A stretch of 64,000 bases of DNA from Bolinopsis microptera (taxonomy: Eukaryota; Ctenophora; Tentaculata; Lobata; Bolinopsidae), in assembly GCF_026151205.1 (NCBI RefSeq), contig NC_087081.1:18088859-18152858 (forward strand), given 5' to 3'. The position numbers and the translations under genes are program-made. Under the pieces are notes generated by a model. The model saw nothing but the letters and a program-made list of their open reading frames with translations. It had not been told where the DNA came from and ran no database searches. Shown here piece after piece: positions 11,511 to 23,993 of this stretch (positions within the stretch are counted from its first letter, which is position 1; every line of letters begins with the position of its first letter).

Positions 11511-11864
11511 CACTATACTATAACACTGCTAAAAGCGTATTTTCAAAATTTCTGGGAATTTGTTCCCTAAATTAGCACAACAAAATCTTGCTGGATTTAT
11601 GGCTAGAATATTTCAACCCTGAAAGTAAATTCCCTGAAATTTTACCAAGAGACTACAATATGCATTCCTTTTTCTCGAAGCATGCCACGCATTGAACTGC
11701 AAGAGAGGAGGGTTTGTTCACATACGACACGACAACACCAGTGATTTCCTCTCTGAAATTCTCGTTCAAACTAATTCATCTCTTAAGCTACTGATGCATA
11801 TGGAGGCTCAGTCCGATCAGTTCGGCAACACGGCCGATGCAGCAAGATTGGAAAGCTGGTGAGC
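11511..11864. other. Non-coding stretch, nothing recognised
   Basis: Intron-like sequence between the 40-bp and 57-bp arrays. No open frame or repeat was identified. Confidence 0.4.
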
Positions 11865-12092
11865 TTACCGGGTTCCTGCGTGGTATGGATGGGGGGTAAG
11901 GCAGAGTAACCTCCGTATAGTTACCTGGTTCCTACGTGGTATGGATGGGGGGTAAGGCAGAGTAACCTCCGTATAGTTACCTGGCTCCTGCGTGGTATGG
12001 ATGGGGGGTAAGGCAGAGTAACCTCCGTATAGTTACCTGGTTCCTGCGTGGTATGGATGGGGGGTAAGGCAGAGTAACCTCCGTATAGTGCC
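11865..12092. repeat. 57-bp tandem repeat, four copies
   Basis: Four near-identical 57-bp units carrying CGTGGTATGGATGGGGGGTA and CCTCCGTATAGT. As 57 is a multiple of three, both overlapping minus frames stay open across it and give repetitive peptides (QVTIRRLLCLTPHPYH). This is a consequence of the period, not evidence for a gene. Confidence 0.92.
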
Positions 12093-12284
12093 GGGAACTC
12101 TCCTCCGCCAGAGATAGTGCACATTGCACTGGGTAAAGTGTGCGGGTATGTAGATATTTTACTTTCTGTTCCCTCCTCTCCTGAGAAAAAGAGTACTGGT
12201 AATGCACCATAGTCAGAGGTTTAATTATAATATTGAAGTGAGGTTTAGTAAGAAAAAAGTTATTTTTCAAAGAAAAGCTCCCGA

Positions 12285-12460
12285 TCGTGGATATAATATA
12301 TAGTTACTCGGGCGTAGTAACCATAGTAACTGTATATCTATATAATATACTGTATATCTCAGTGTAACCAGTAACTACTGTATATCTATATAATATACAG
12401 TTACTCGGGCGTGCTGTATATCTCAGTGTAACCAGTAACTACTGTATATCTATATCCACC
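12285..12460. repeat. AT-rich short repeat with shared TTACTCGGGCGT block
   Basis: Interleaved copies of CTGTATATCTATATAATATAC, CAGTTACTCGGGCGT and CAGTGTAACCAGTAACTA. Likely slippage-derived. Confidence 0.7.
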
Positions 12461-13761
12461 CGGAAGGCTAAAGCACTTGTGTATACACCTTGATCCCGGA
12501 GAAGAAGTATATCGTCAAAAAATTTCGAATGGCCGATCAAGTTTAAAGAATGACTTTTTTGTGTGACATTCGCCCTTCCAAAAAAAACACGACGAATGTT
12601 TGCAGCATACGAGCATACAGTACGTTATATATTCGACCACTATTATCAAACTCCCAATGTATAACATTCGCCCTTTGAAAATCTAAACTAAGCACGATAG
12701 AGCTTCAAACTGATTGGGATGTTATAGACCTCTACTATTAGACCTTTGTTTTAAGCCATAGTAAAATTTGACATTCGTCCTTTAGAAAAAACCACAACGA
12801 TATATAAAATATAATTTATAAGCTATTAAAGAGTTCAAGTAAACTATCGTCACAATTAAACACATTTATTGAGGACGTTACAGAGGGAATTGATTTAATG
12901 TAATCCGCGGATCATGAGTCCCAGGGGTGTAGGAAGCGCCCCCCCCCCCACATAAAATTTGGGCAACAAGGGCCAACTTTTTAATTTAGGTTTCTAAAAA
13001 TTTTTCTGGAAACTACTTTTGTTCATATTTCATGCTACCCTGATCATTATGAGCCGAAAATATTTTTTCGGTTTTCGAAGTTCGTACCTACATTCGGAAG
13101 GCTGTGGATGTGATTGGTTTCATATACTTATAGAAAACGTGATATTTGGCCTGCAGATTTGAAGGAAAATACGCGAATTTGGATTTAAAGGAAAATGCGC
13201 AATTTGTCGCGAGGCCAGGATCTGAAAAACCGCGATTTGTCGCGGCAAAGATGAAAAATCGCGATTCCGCACATGCCGCAATTTCCTTTTGTCCTTACCC
13301 CGAACATCTTTTGAAATTTAGTTTTTGGCAAAAAATTTAGGTTTTGGCAAAAAATATCTAAAATTTGCCCAGATTTTACTATTTTCACAACTTCGACTTA
13401 ATTTTTGTAAACTACAATTTACTACGTTTATTGAGTACTATGTAATGGAAGTGCTTTAACCAGGTGAAGCCAGTTCACAGCTTGGCTTCAAAATACAAAG
13501 GACTTGTTTTAATTGTAAATGAAAAGCTCGAATAAAATGACCTAGCTAAAAAACGCGAGATTTCAACTTAATTTGAGAGCAAGAATTGGTTTCAATATTT
13601 CGTTTTATTAAGTCTTTCCCGGGGAAATATGGTTAAATTTAAACTGTAGATATTATGAAAACTGTTAAATCGAACAGCAATAAGAAACAACATGATCTGA
13701 CTAATACTGACCGTGATAATTTCTAATTTCTGGACTGATGAACTGTCTTTCATTCTCACAC
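12461..13761. other. Intron with C-run and dispersed repeat copy
   Basis: Mostly unrecognised sequence. It contains a C-run at 12939-12949 and, 40 bp later, one copy of the dispersed repeat described at 12985-13085. 13150-13390 is rich in CGCGATTTGTCGCGGCAAA-like motifs. No gene is supported. Confidence 0.45.
12985..13085 (+). repeat. Dispersed repeat, copy 1 (TATTTTTTCGGTTTTCGAAG family)
   Basis: Contains TCTGGAAACTACTTTTGTTC, CATGCTACCCTGATCATTAT and TATTTTTTCGGTTTTCGAAG. The same order occurs at 21965-22060 and, inverted and degenerate, three or four times in 27618-28380. All copies lie near a homopolymer G or C run. Confidence 0.8.
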
Positions 13762-13874
13762 CTCTGCTTTGAAATATTGGCACACTTCTTTCTGTCAAGT
13801 TGCTTATCCAATTGCTGCTGTTTAGCCAAATACATCTCCGTGTAACTGGTCTTATTCTTCTTACTGGGCTTTAC
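13762..13874 (-). CDS. Coiled-coil exon of the JHY-like gene
   Basis: A 113-nt exon after a clear acceptor (CACACTTTCAG) and before a donor matching GTGTGAG. It encodes 37 residues plus two bases: a basic start (PSKKNKTSYTEMYLAKQQQ) and a heptad-like LDKQLDRKK, suggesting a helical or coiled-coil segment. It enters in phase 0, as the exon at 15389-15499 requires, and leaves in phase 2, as the exon at 5613-5865 requires. The 20-bp array at 13878-14503 reaches almost to its acceptor. Function is inferred from the downstream JHY-like exon only. Confidence 0.5.
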
Positions 13875-13877
13875 CTG

Positions 13878-14503
13878 AAAGTGTGACAACGCATGAGGGA
13901 GTGTGACAACGCATGAGAGAGTGTGACAACGCATGAGGGAGTGTGACAACGCATGAGGGAGTGTGACAACGCATGAGAGAGTGTGACAACGCATGAGAGA
14001 GTGTGACAACGCATGAGAGAGTGTGACAACGCATGAGAGAGTGTGACAACGCATGAGAGAGTGTGACAACGCATGAGAGAGTGTGACAACGCATGAGAGA
14101 GTGTGACAACGCATGAGAGAGTGTGACAACGCATGAGAGAGTGTGACAACGCATGAGGGAGTGTGACAACGCATGAGAGAGTGTGACAACGCATGAGGGA
14201 GTGTGACAACGCATGAGAGAGTGTGACAACGCATGAGGGAGTGTGACAACGCATGAGAGAGTGTGACAACGCATGAGAGAGTGTGACAACGCATGAGAGA
14301 GTGTGACAACGCATGAGGGAGTGTGACAACGCATGAGAGAGTGTGACAACGCATGAGAGAGTGTGACAACGCATGAGAGAGTGTGACAACGCATGAGGGA
14401 GTGTGACAACGCATGAGGGAGTGTGACAACGCATGAGGGAGTGTGACAACGCATGAGGGAGTGTGACAACGCATGAGGGAGTGTGACAACGCATGAGGGA
14501 GTC
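13878..14503. repeat. 20-bp minisatellite abutting an acceptor
   Basis: About 31 copies of a 20-bp unit (plus strand GTGTGACAACGCATGAGAGA, with a GAGGGA variant in an irregular pattern). On the minus strand it supplies the intron sequence directly before the acceptor of the exon at 13762-13874. Open frames through it (HALSHSLMRCHTPS repeats) exist because three of its frames lack stops; they are not genes. The GAGAGA and GAGGGA variants could be used as a typing pattern. Confidence 0.97.
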
Positions 14504-14705
14504 TGGCGACTTGGGAGGGATAATAGGAGTGTGATATGATATTATGATATATGCCTTGGTACCACTGTAAACCACTGATTTGGAGATATTTTTTGTGTTT
14601 AAGGTGATATCTCAAATTGGCATAAAGAAATTCGCCCAAACTTACAGTTAAACAGATGATCCGTCCTATAACCATCATACTTTATGGAAAGTTTCAAGAA
14701 AATCG

Positions 14706-14783
14706 TATAGTAGGATACCCATGCTTTTAGTATTTACACAATAATATAGTAGGATACCCATGCTTTTAGTATTTATACAATAT
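14706..14783. repeat. Short direct duplication
   Basis: ATAGTAGGATACCCATGCTT plus TTAGTATTTA occurs twice in tandem, period about 42 bp. Confidence 0.85.
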
Positions 14784-14935
14784 GGTCTACAACTTTCACC
14801 CAAGATAATGCCTCATGATGTCGTTTAAAAAAAATTCTCATTGCTGTATTGTATATGTACTATTTGTAAAAGTTTTAAATCAGGATCCAACATAAACCAT
14901 TGTCCAAAAAACCTAGCTTCGGAGTCGCTGTCAGA

Positions 14936-15165
14936 CAAGAGTGGCCCAATCCTACCTTAATCTGTGAGATATTGTTTGTAGGATGTTTGAAAGAGTGGCC
15001 CAATCCTACCTTAATCTGTGAGATATTGTTTGTAGGATGTCAGACAAGAGTGGCCCAATCCTACCTTAATCTGTGAGATATTGTTTGTAGGATGTCAGAC
15101 AAGAGTGGCCCAATCCTACCTTAATCTGTGAGATATTGTTTGTAGGATGTTTGAAAGCTTTTGGG
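14936..15165. repeat. Four-copy repeat with unit 50-58 bp
   Basis: AGAGTGGCCCAATCCTACCT continuing to TTGTTTGTAGGATGT occurs four times, linked by alternating CAGACAAG and TTGAA spacers. It lies in the intron between the exons at 15389 and 13874. Confidence 0.9.
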
Positions 15166-15388
15166 TGCTGGATATCATTGTAAAGCACTTCCGCTTGGTC
15201 GTTTATCCTCTCAACTAATCTAGAGCTGGAACTTGCCTGACGAGTAATTACAATATAAAGAAAATAGAAAAATTAGCAACGAATTGACGACAAAAATAGC
15301 TGAGCCCAAGATTTTCAATTTGAGTAATCATGTGACGGCACACCACCTTTACCACCACATTTACCACCACCTTTACACCACCACATAC

Positions 15389-15499
15389 CAGTTTAGCCTG
15401 TAAGAGTTCATTCGAGTCCCTAACACAGCAGAGGACGTTAGAAGAGTTGATGTATTCCATTGACAAACTGGACAGCAGATTACTTTGCCTTTCTGAATC
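15389..15499 (-). CDS. Candidate internal exon of the JHY-like gene
   Basis: A 111-nt open block (37 codons) preceded on the minus strand by GACGGCAG and followed by donor CTG|GTATGT. The protein runs DSERQSNLLSSLSMEYINSS then NVLCCVRDSNELLQAKL, with a polar, helix-prone composition. It both starts and ends in phase 0, which fits the next exon. The polypyrimidine tract is weak, so the acceptor is uncertain. I recognise no domain; membership of the same transcript is inferred from strand, order and phase. Confidence 0.4.
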
Positions 15500-16057
15500 C
15501 TGCCGTCTTATCTGGTTTGTTTGAACATTTTATTGACCGATAAGAACAGACCAAACTAAAAGGTGAATTTCAGAATTGTTTTTGCGATTATTTCACCAAA
15601 AATTCAAAAAGCCAAATTGATAATAAGGAAGCGATAAGCAATTAATATTCTAAGAGAAAAGAGCACAAAAATCGAACCACAAAATCATCAGAAAGTTTTC
15701 TCCTGTCGGTCCTCTTTCCTCCGGACAGCACTTTGTTTACACTTCTGATGGAGAACTGAGGTGCTGTAACTCCATCGCCTGAATGATGTGACGTCACGTG
15801 GTGTGAACTCACTCTCCTTATGTTATAGTGAAAATGGAGAGAGTTCTGAAACGCACGTCGCACAATAAGTACTACTACTATGTCACTATTATAAGTTTCA
15901 CCAAGTTACAATTTCCATAGTTTCCTTCATATCGAAAATGGAAAGGCTTACGGATGGATGGCGAGTTATTAATTAACCTTGGTAGGTAGTGCACCCCCTA
16001 ACCTTGGTATTCTGTTCTAATGAGAGAGTGTTTTCGGAGAGTTGTTGAGGGGTGTTG
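15500..16057. other. Non-coding, probably intron
   Basis: No convincing exon. A 73-codon minus frame at 15642-15863 has no recognisable features and no clear splice borders. Confidence 0.4.
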
Positions 16058-19000
16058 GTCAACCTGTCAACTGATCAGGGTGCACCTGTCAACTAATCAG
16101 GGTGCACCTGTCAACTAATCAGGGTGCACCTGTCAACTAATCAGGGTGCACCTGTCAACTAATCAGGGTGCACCTGTCAACTAATCAGGGTGCACCTGTC
16201 AACTAATCAGGGTGCACCTGTCAACTAATCAGGGTGCACCTGTCAACTAATCAGGGTGCACCTGTCAACTCATCAGGGTGCACCTGTCAACTGATCAGGG
16301 TGCACCTGTCAACTAATCAGGGTGCACCTGTCAACTAATCAGGGTGCACCTGTCAACTAATCAGGGTGCACCTGTCAACTAATCAGGGTGCACCTGTCAA
16401 CTAATCAGGGTGCACCTGTCAACTAATCAGGGTGCACCTGTCAACTAATCAGGGTGCACCTGTCAACTAATCAGGGTGCACCTGTCAACTAATCAGGGTG
16501 CACCTGTCAACTAATCAGGGTGCACCTGTCAACTAATCAGGGTGCACCTGTCAACTAATCAGGGTGCACCTGTCAACTGATCAGGGTGCACCTGTCAACT
16601 AATCAGGGTGCACCTGTCAACTGATCAGGGTGCACCTGTCAACTAATCAGGGTGCACCTGTCAACTAATCAGGGTGCACCTGTCAACTAATCAGGGTGCA
16701 CCTGTCAACTAATCAGGGTGCACCTGTCAACTAATCAGGGTGCACCTGTCAACTAATCAGGGTGCACCTGTCAACTAAACAGGTTGCACCTGTCAACTAA
16801 TCAGGGTGCACCTGTCAACTAATCAGGGTGCACCTGTCAACTAATCAGGGTGCACCTGTCAACTAAACAGGTTGCACCTGTCAACTAATCAGGGTGCACC
16901 TGTCAACTAATCAGGGTGCACCTGTCAACTGATCAGGGTGCACCTGTCAACTAATCAGGGTGCACCTGTCAACTGATCAGGGTGCACCTGTCAACTAATC
17001 AGGGTGCACCTGTCAACTGATCAGGGTGCACCTGTCAACTAATCAGGGTGCACCTGTCAACTAATCAGGGTGCACCTGTCAACTAAACAGGTTGCACCTG
17101 TCAACTAATCAGGGTGCACCTGTCAACTAATCAGGGTGCACCTGTCAACTAATCAGGGTGCACCTGTCAACTAATCAGGGTGCACCTGTCAACTAAACAG
17201 GTTGCACCTGTCAACTAATCAGGGTGCACCTGTCAACTAATCAGGGTGCACCTGTCAACTGATCAGGGTGCACCTGTCAACTAATCAGGGTGCACCTGTC
17301 AACTAATCAGGGTGCACCTGTCAACTAATCAGGGTGCACCTGTCAACTAATCAGGGTGCACCTGTCAACTAATCAGGGTGCACCTGTCAACTAATCAGGG
17401 TGCACCTGTCAACTAATCAGGGTGCACCTGTCAACTAATCAGGGTGCACCTGTCAACTAAACAGGTTGCACCTGTCAACTAATCAGGGTGCACCTGTCAA
17501 CTAATCAGGGTGCACCTGTCAACTGATCAGGGTGCACCTGTCAACTAATCAGGGTGCACCTGTCAACTAATCAGGGTGCACCTGTCAACTAATCAGGGTG
17601 CACCTGTCAACTAATCAGGGTGCACCTGTCAACTAATCAGGGTGCACCTGTCAACTAATCAGGGTGCACCTGTCAACTAATCAGGGTGCACCTGTCAACT
17701 AATCAGGGTGCACCTGTCAACTAATCAGGGTGCACCTGTCAACTAATCAGGGTGCACCTGTCAACTAATCAGGGTGCACCTGTCAACTGATCAGGGTGCA
17801 CCTGTCAACTAATCAGGGTGCACCTGTCAACTGATCAGGGTGCACCTGTCAACTAATCAGGGTGCACCTGTCAACTAATCAGGGTGCACCTGTCAACTAA
17901 TCAGGGTGCACCTGTCAACTAATCAGGGTGCACCTGTCAACTAATCAGGGTGCACCTGTCAACTAATCAGGGTGCACCTGTCAACTAAACAGGTTGCACC
18001 TGTCAACTAATCAGGGTGCACCTGTCAACTAATCAGGGTGCACCTGTCAACTAATCAGGGTGCACCTGTCAACTGATCAGGGTGCACCTGTCAACTAATC
18101 AGGGTGCACCTGTCAACTAATCAGGGTGCACCTGTCAACTAATCAGGGTGCACCTGTCAACTCATCAGGGTGCACCTGTCAACTGATCAGGGTGCACCTG
18201 TCAACTAATCAGGGTGCACCTGTCAACTAATCAGGGTGCACCTGTCAACTAATCAGGGTGCACCTGTCAACTAATCAGGGTGCACCTGTCAACTAATCAG
18301 GGTGCACCTGTCAACTAATCAGGGTGCACCTGTCAACTAATCAGGGTGCACCTGTCAACTAATCAGGGTGCACCTGTCAACTAATCAGGGGTGCACCTGT
18401 CAACTAATCAGGGTGCACCTGTCAACTAATCAGGGTGCACCTGTCAACTAATAAGGGTGCACCTGTCAACTAATAAGGGTGCACCTGTCAACTAATAAGG
18501 GTGCACCTGTCAACTAATAAGGGTGCACCTGTCAACTAATAAGGGTGCACCTGTCAACTAATCAGGGTGCACCTGTCAACTAATCAGGGTGCACCTGTCA
18601 ACTAATCAGGGTGCACCTGTCAACTAATCAGGGTGCACCTGTCAACTAATCAGGGTGCACCTGTCAACTAATCAGGGTGCACCTGTCAACTAATCAGGGT
18701 GCACCTGTCAACTAATCAGGGTGCACCTGTCAATTAATCAGGGGTGCACCTGTCAACTAATCAGGGTGCACCTGTCAACTAATCAGGGGTGCACCTGTCA
18801 ACTAATCAGGGGTGCACCTGTCAACTAATCAGGGGTGCACCTGTCAACTAATCAGGGTGCACCTGTCAACTAATCAGGGTGCACCTGTCAACTAATCAGG
18901 GTGCACCTGTCAATTAATCAGGGGTGCACCTGTCAACTAATCAGGGTGCACCTGTCAACTAATCAGGGGTGCACCTGTCAACTAATCAGGGGTGCACCTG

Positions 19001-19797
19001 TCAATTAATCAGGGGTGCACCTGTCAACTAATCAGGGTGCACCTGTCAACTAATCAGGGGTGCACCTGTCAACTAATCAGGGGTGCACCTGTCAACTAAT
19101 CAGGGGTGCACCTGTCAACTAATCAGGGTGCACCTGTCAACTAATCAGGGTGCACCTGTCAACTAATCAGGGTGCACCTGTCAACTAATCAGGGGTGCAC
19201 CTGTCAACTAATCAGGGTGCACCTGTCAACTAATCAGGGTGCACCTGTCAACTAATCAGGGTGCACCTGTCAACTAATCAGGGTGCACCTGTCAACTAAT
19301 CAGGGTGCACCTGTCAACTAATCAGGGTGCACCTGTCAACTAATCAGGGTGCACCTGTCAACTAATCAGGGTGCACCTGTCAACTAATCAGGGGTGCACC
19401 TGTCAACTAATCAGGGTGCACCTGTCAACTAATCAGGGTGCACCTGTCAACTAATCAGGGTGCACCTGTCAACTAATCAGGGTGCACCTGTCAACTAATC
19501 AGGGTGCACCTGTCAACTAATCAGGGTGCACCTGTCAACTAATCAGGGTGCACCTGTCAACTAATCAGGGGTGCACCTGTCAACTAATCAGGGTGCACCT
19601 GTCAACTAATCAGGGTGCACCTGTCAACTAATCAGGGTGCACCTGTCAACTAATCAGGGTGCACCTGTCAACTAATCAGGGTGCACCTGTCAACTAATCA
19701 GGGTGCACCTGTCAACTAATCAGGGTGCACCTGTCAACTAATCAGGGTGCACCTGTCAACTAATCAGGGTGCACCTGTCAACTAATCAGGGGTGCAC
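16058..19797. repeat. 22-bp satellite, about 168 copies
   Basis: Unit GTGCACCTGTCAACTAATCAGG. Variants (AACTGATCAG, AAACAGGTTG, AATAAGGG) recur in blocks, e.g. the AAACAGGTTG unit near 16770, 16863, 17084, 17190, 17458 and 17985, indicating higher-order copying. The right third is enriched in 23-bp units with an extra G. The array ends in a perfect inverted half-unit (see findings). It has no coding potential. Confidence 0.98.
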
Positions 19798-21006
19798 CCC
19801 TGATTAGTTGACATATCATTGATTAATATAATATCAACATAACAATTTATTCACCTGTCTTTTATTCATTGCTCCATGATTTTTCAGAGATGAGTGGCAG
19901 TTTTCTAACATCATAGCCATACTTAGATTAAAGTTACATTGTTAATTTTCAAAATATGATTATCATTGGTATAACTTAAAGCCAGAGAGCTAGAGGGGTG
20001 GGGGGGGGGGGGTCCAAGGTCAATTTTAATCATTGTTGATGTGATAGCGCTACTGGAGACGATCAAGTATCGAGGAAAAACGTATTCTGATTGTCGTTTT
20101 GCCTCACGAGCCATATAAACCATGACTGCATTGAAGCTGCCACCAACCTGACTGATGAACAGATATGATCAGTATCTGAAAGATGTTTAATACTTTAGTC
20201 GGTAATATTATGGGGGAGGGGGGGGGGAAATTAATAATATTTTTATTAACAAAAACACTCAGTGTCTATTTATTTAATTTAGACACTCAACTGCAGTCAA
20301 GCATCGTAATTTCCCCGTCGAAATTTTCTAATTGCAAACGAGTGCATTCCAAACATATGTTCCATGAATGCTATGTAGTTAACCTGAAATGGTTGACCAC
20401 GTGACGTCGTTACAATTTACAATTTAGTTCACCAGAACTCCCGAATAGGTCCGACTTAAGTAATCATGTTACTGTCATGTTACTGTGAAGTTTTTATTGC
20501 ATGATATTGACAATTTAATGTTCACCACAACTACAAACGTCATCGTGACGTGGAAAACGTTCTCAAACTGTGGAACACTCAATAATTGTCAAGCATACTT
20601 ATCATATGATCAAGCATATTATCTAAGAAACATTCAGAAAGTGTCAAGCATGACATCACTGTTTAAATATTGCACGTGAATGTAGGAGCATTATATAGAC
20701 ACGAGAAATAAGTAAGTAAATAAACGTATACGAGGATCAAAATAAACGAAATATCAGAGCAGGAGGAAATTGAATAAGGTTTTCTCGTGTAGTTTGAAAT
20801 ATAGGTTCCGGTTCCATTCGTTTGATTCGATTGGGGAATTCCAACACTAGCACAACACTAATAACGCCTTTGTGGTAAATCGGAGTTTTACTGTAGGTAT
20901 TATCAATTATCAGTGAATATTATCAATATCCAATACAGTACTATAATACATAGCTTAGGTACTGTAGATACTATAATAATATATATAGGTACTGTAGATA
21001 CAATAA
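19798..21006. other. Non-coding, with G-runs
   Basis: Holds G-runs at 20000-20012 and 20218-20227 and AT-rich sequence with partial copies of the following array (20945-21006). No exon is supported. Confidence 0.45.
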
Positions 21007-21833
21007 TAATATATATAGGTATTGTAGGTACTATAATAGTTTAAGTGTATTGAATAGTAGAAGAGTAAGTACTAAACTACAACACCTATTGTAGGTACTA
21101 TAATAGTTTAAGTGTATTGAATAGTAGAAGAGTAAGTACTAAACTACAACACCTATTGTAGGTACTATAATAGTTTAAGTGTATTGAATAGTAGAAGAGT
21201 AAGTACTAAACTACAACACCTATTGTAGGTACTATAATAGTTTAAGTGTATTGAATAGTAGAAGAGTAAGTACTAAACTACAACACCTATTGTAGGTACT
21301 ATAATAGTTTAAGTGTATTGAATAGTAGAAGAGTAAGTACTAAACTACAACACCTATTGTAGGTACTATAATAGTTTAAGTGTATTGAATAGTAGAAGAG
21401 TAAGTACTAAACTACAACACCTACTGTAGGTACTATAATAGTTTAAGTGTATTGAATAGTAGAAGAGTAAGTACTAAACTACAACACCTATTGTAGGTAC
21501 TATAATAGTTTAAGTGTATTGAATAGTAGAAGAGTAAGTACTAAACTACAACACCTACTGTAGGTACTATAATAGTTTAAGTGTATTGAATAGTAGAAGA
21601 GTAAGTACTAAACTACAACACCTACTGTAGGTACTATAATAGTTTAAGTGTATTGAATAGTAGAAGAGTAAGTACTAAACTACAACACCTATTGTAGGTA
21701 CTATAATAGTTTAAGTGTATTGAATAGTAGAAGAGTAAGTACTAAACTACAACACCTACTGTAGGTACTATAATAGTTTAAGTGTATTGAATAGTAGAAG
21801 AGTAAGTACTAAACTACAACACCTACTGTTACT
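21007..21833. repeat. 67-bp minisatellite, 12 copies
   Basis: Unit containing TACTATAATAGTTTAAGTG and AGTAGAAGAGTAAGTACTAA, ending ACAACACCTAT or ACAACACCTAC. The T/C variant alternates between copies. Each unit contains several TA-rich inverted motifs. Confidence 0.97.
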
Positions 21834-21878
21834 CAGTCTCTTCCCACAAATCAAGGTTACAAATCCTACTGCTACTCA

Positions 21879-22060
21879 GGGGGGGGGGGGGGGGATGACA
21901 TGTCCGCCAATGTCCGTGTATGTCCTGTCCTTTTAGGATTCTATGAGACAACGGACTTGTTTTTTGGGACATTATTAGTTTTTCTGGAAACTACTTTTGT
22001 TCATGTTTCATGCTACCCTGATCATTATTAGCCGAAAATATTTTTTCGGTTTTCGAAGTG
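21879..22060 (+). mobile_element. Solo end of the G-run element fused to the dispersed repeat
   Basis: A 16-G run is followed by ATGACATGTCCGCCAATGTC and TGTCCTGTCCTTTTAGGATT, CTATGAGACAACGGAC, matching the left end of the element at 35358-37445. At about 21970 it passes directly into a copy of the dispersed repeat (see 12985-13085). No right end is seen, so this is a truncated copy. Confidence 0.65.
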
Positions 22061-23449
22061 AGATGACTCACTTTGTGTCCAGAAACACCTAATAAAATTG
22101 GAGAATGATCTACTTTATCGGGCAGCTCTCTTAATGGGCCTGGCCAGCAGCATATTTGTGTCTTACCAAAGGGCAATTTTTCATAATTACTGTTTCTTTA
22201 GAAAAGAAGGAGAAGGAGGACTGAGTAAAAGTAAAGGTCAAACTTCAAAAGGTCAGCAAATTGTTCGCAATGGCCGACTCATGCACAACATATACTCAAA
22301 AACGCTAATTTTAGGAGTGATTAGTAAATAAGTTTAACTACTGCATGATTTGTGAAAATTCCAACAATTTTTCATTGGCACAAATTTAGCCAAAATGTAA
22401 TGACCAAAATTCAACTTTTAATTTATTCATTCCATGAAACTATGACATGTACTATGAATACCGAACATAATATGTTCATTATATGCAAGCCTCTTGATTT
22501 ATAACATAATTCATAAATGAATACTGCAGTGTAAAATCCGGATTGGAGTAGGTATTGTTTATCCCTTTATGAGTCGCATGGTTGCAATGTATTCTGTGTA
22601 AAATTATATTGATCCTGTTTGATGCGACAAGGAAAAATGCTCTTATCAGGAAAGGAATTTACTCAACGTTTCAATGTTACAACATCGTATTCATGATCTC
22701 AAATTATTTCTTTTAAAAATTAAAAACGTTAAAAACATATATCTGAGGCAAAATTTGTGTACATCAATTTATTTTTTTAAATTTGTCAATCAACTTTATC
22801 CAAAAATGCGATACAAAAAAAGTCATAACAAAAATTCATAACAAAATTGATTAGTTCATACGACGACAAACTTTTATAGTAATTACTGTACAGTCCTAAA
22901 ACTACTACAAGACTAAATATACTACACATGATACATAAGCATGGAATGCTACAAGGGGGAACAGGTGCATGATGTGAAGTGTGTGGAGAAAAAATGGCGG
23001 GAATGGTATTGACCAATGAGAAGTGCGAAACGTGGGAGCCAAATATGGTTTGATTGAGGCTAAGGGTTAGTGTGTCGAATGCAAGGCAGAAGTGTGTGTG
23101 TGTGAGAGGTGGTCCCTGTACTGAGAAAGTAAACAAAACCTATAAATATCACTGAATATCACTACATGTGTAGGCGATCCCCTGTCTGTAAAGTATAAAA
23201 TATGTTACACCCTGTTATTATGTACTTGTAACTGAAAAACGTTTAATGGTTTCTAACTCATCTCTCTTGTTAATGTTAGGTTTACACTTTACACTTACTA
23301 CAGTCCTAAAACTACTACAAGACTAAATATATATACTAAACATGATACATGAGCATGGAATGCTACAACGGTGAAAAGGTGCATGATGTGAAGTGTGTAG
23401 GTATGTATCTACATACATGTTACATGACTAGATCTCCACCCAAAAGGAT
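22061..23449. other. Non-coding, with a 100-bp direct repeat pair
   Basis: Two copies of a roughly 100-bp block (CAGTCCTAAAACTACTACAA, GCATGGAATGCTACAA, GTGCATGATGTGAAGTGTG) lie at 22888-22985 and 23298-23400 with about 90 percent identity by eye. Otherwise nothing is recognised. Confidence 0.6.
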
Positions 23450-23993
23450 TAGTCTGCTTCGACTGTGTCATTACTTTGTATTATACAACTTCGGCGGGTA
23501 ACATTTCTCCATCCCTTTCGATCTGCAGCTAATCTTCTCATACAATCAATCATGAGTCCATTCCGATCCAATCTCTGCTCAGCATCCTCAATAAATAATC
23601 ATTTAAGCTCTTCCTAGGCCTGCCTCTTGATCTCTTCCCATGCTTGGGTTTCAATTCAAGTAGATAGTTGGGCAGCCGATCTTCAGGCATTCTACTGACA
23701 TGTCCAAACCAACACAGCCGTTCTGTTGTTATTATGTCAGCAAGAGCAGTTATTGATGCCCTTCTAAAAACATCCTCATTACTTACTCGATGGAACCACT
23801 TCACTCTCAGGATTTTGCGTAAGCAGTACTGATGGAAAGACTCCAATCTTCTTGTCTGCACTTGAGTCGCGTTCCATATCTCACATCCATAGGTCAGAAT
23901 GGTAAGAAGAAGTATGTATCTAGTCTGGAGCAAAATGGCGGGAATGGTATACATATTCCCGGTATACATTGCAACCATGCAACTCAGAAACAA
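23450..23993 (-). pseudogene. LINE reverse transcriptase C-terminal remnant
   Basis: Minus frame with ILTYGCEIWNATQVQTRRLE, FHQYCLRKILRVKWFHRVSN, ERLCWFGHVSRMPEDRLPN and GKRSRGRPRKS. These are the conserved thumb and zinc-knuckle-adjacent motifs at the end of RTE/CR1-type ORF2. A frameshift near 23550 is followed in another frame by RRLAADRKGWRN, the usual ending. The core RT motifs are lost. It may be the 3' end of the same LINE whose 5' part lies at 24905-26425, about 0.9 kb upstream on the same strand, with a degraded middle. Confidence 0.85.

Noticed and set aside
11921-12270. Overlapping minus ORFs with QVTIRRLLCLTPHPYH repeats
   Set aside because: Produced by the 57-bp period being divisible by three; no other coding evidence.
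13701-14678. 325-, 234- and 202-codon minus frames of HALSHSLMRCHTP repeats
   Set aside because: Pure translation of the 20-bp array in three frames; no start context or domain. Only the terminal portion (13762-13874) was kept, as an exon.
16058-19797. 22-bp satellite as a CRISPR or protein repeat
   Set aside because: Unit is 22 bp with no spacers, and stops (TAA, TGA in TCAACTAATC variants) occur in the frames.
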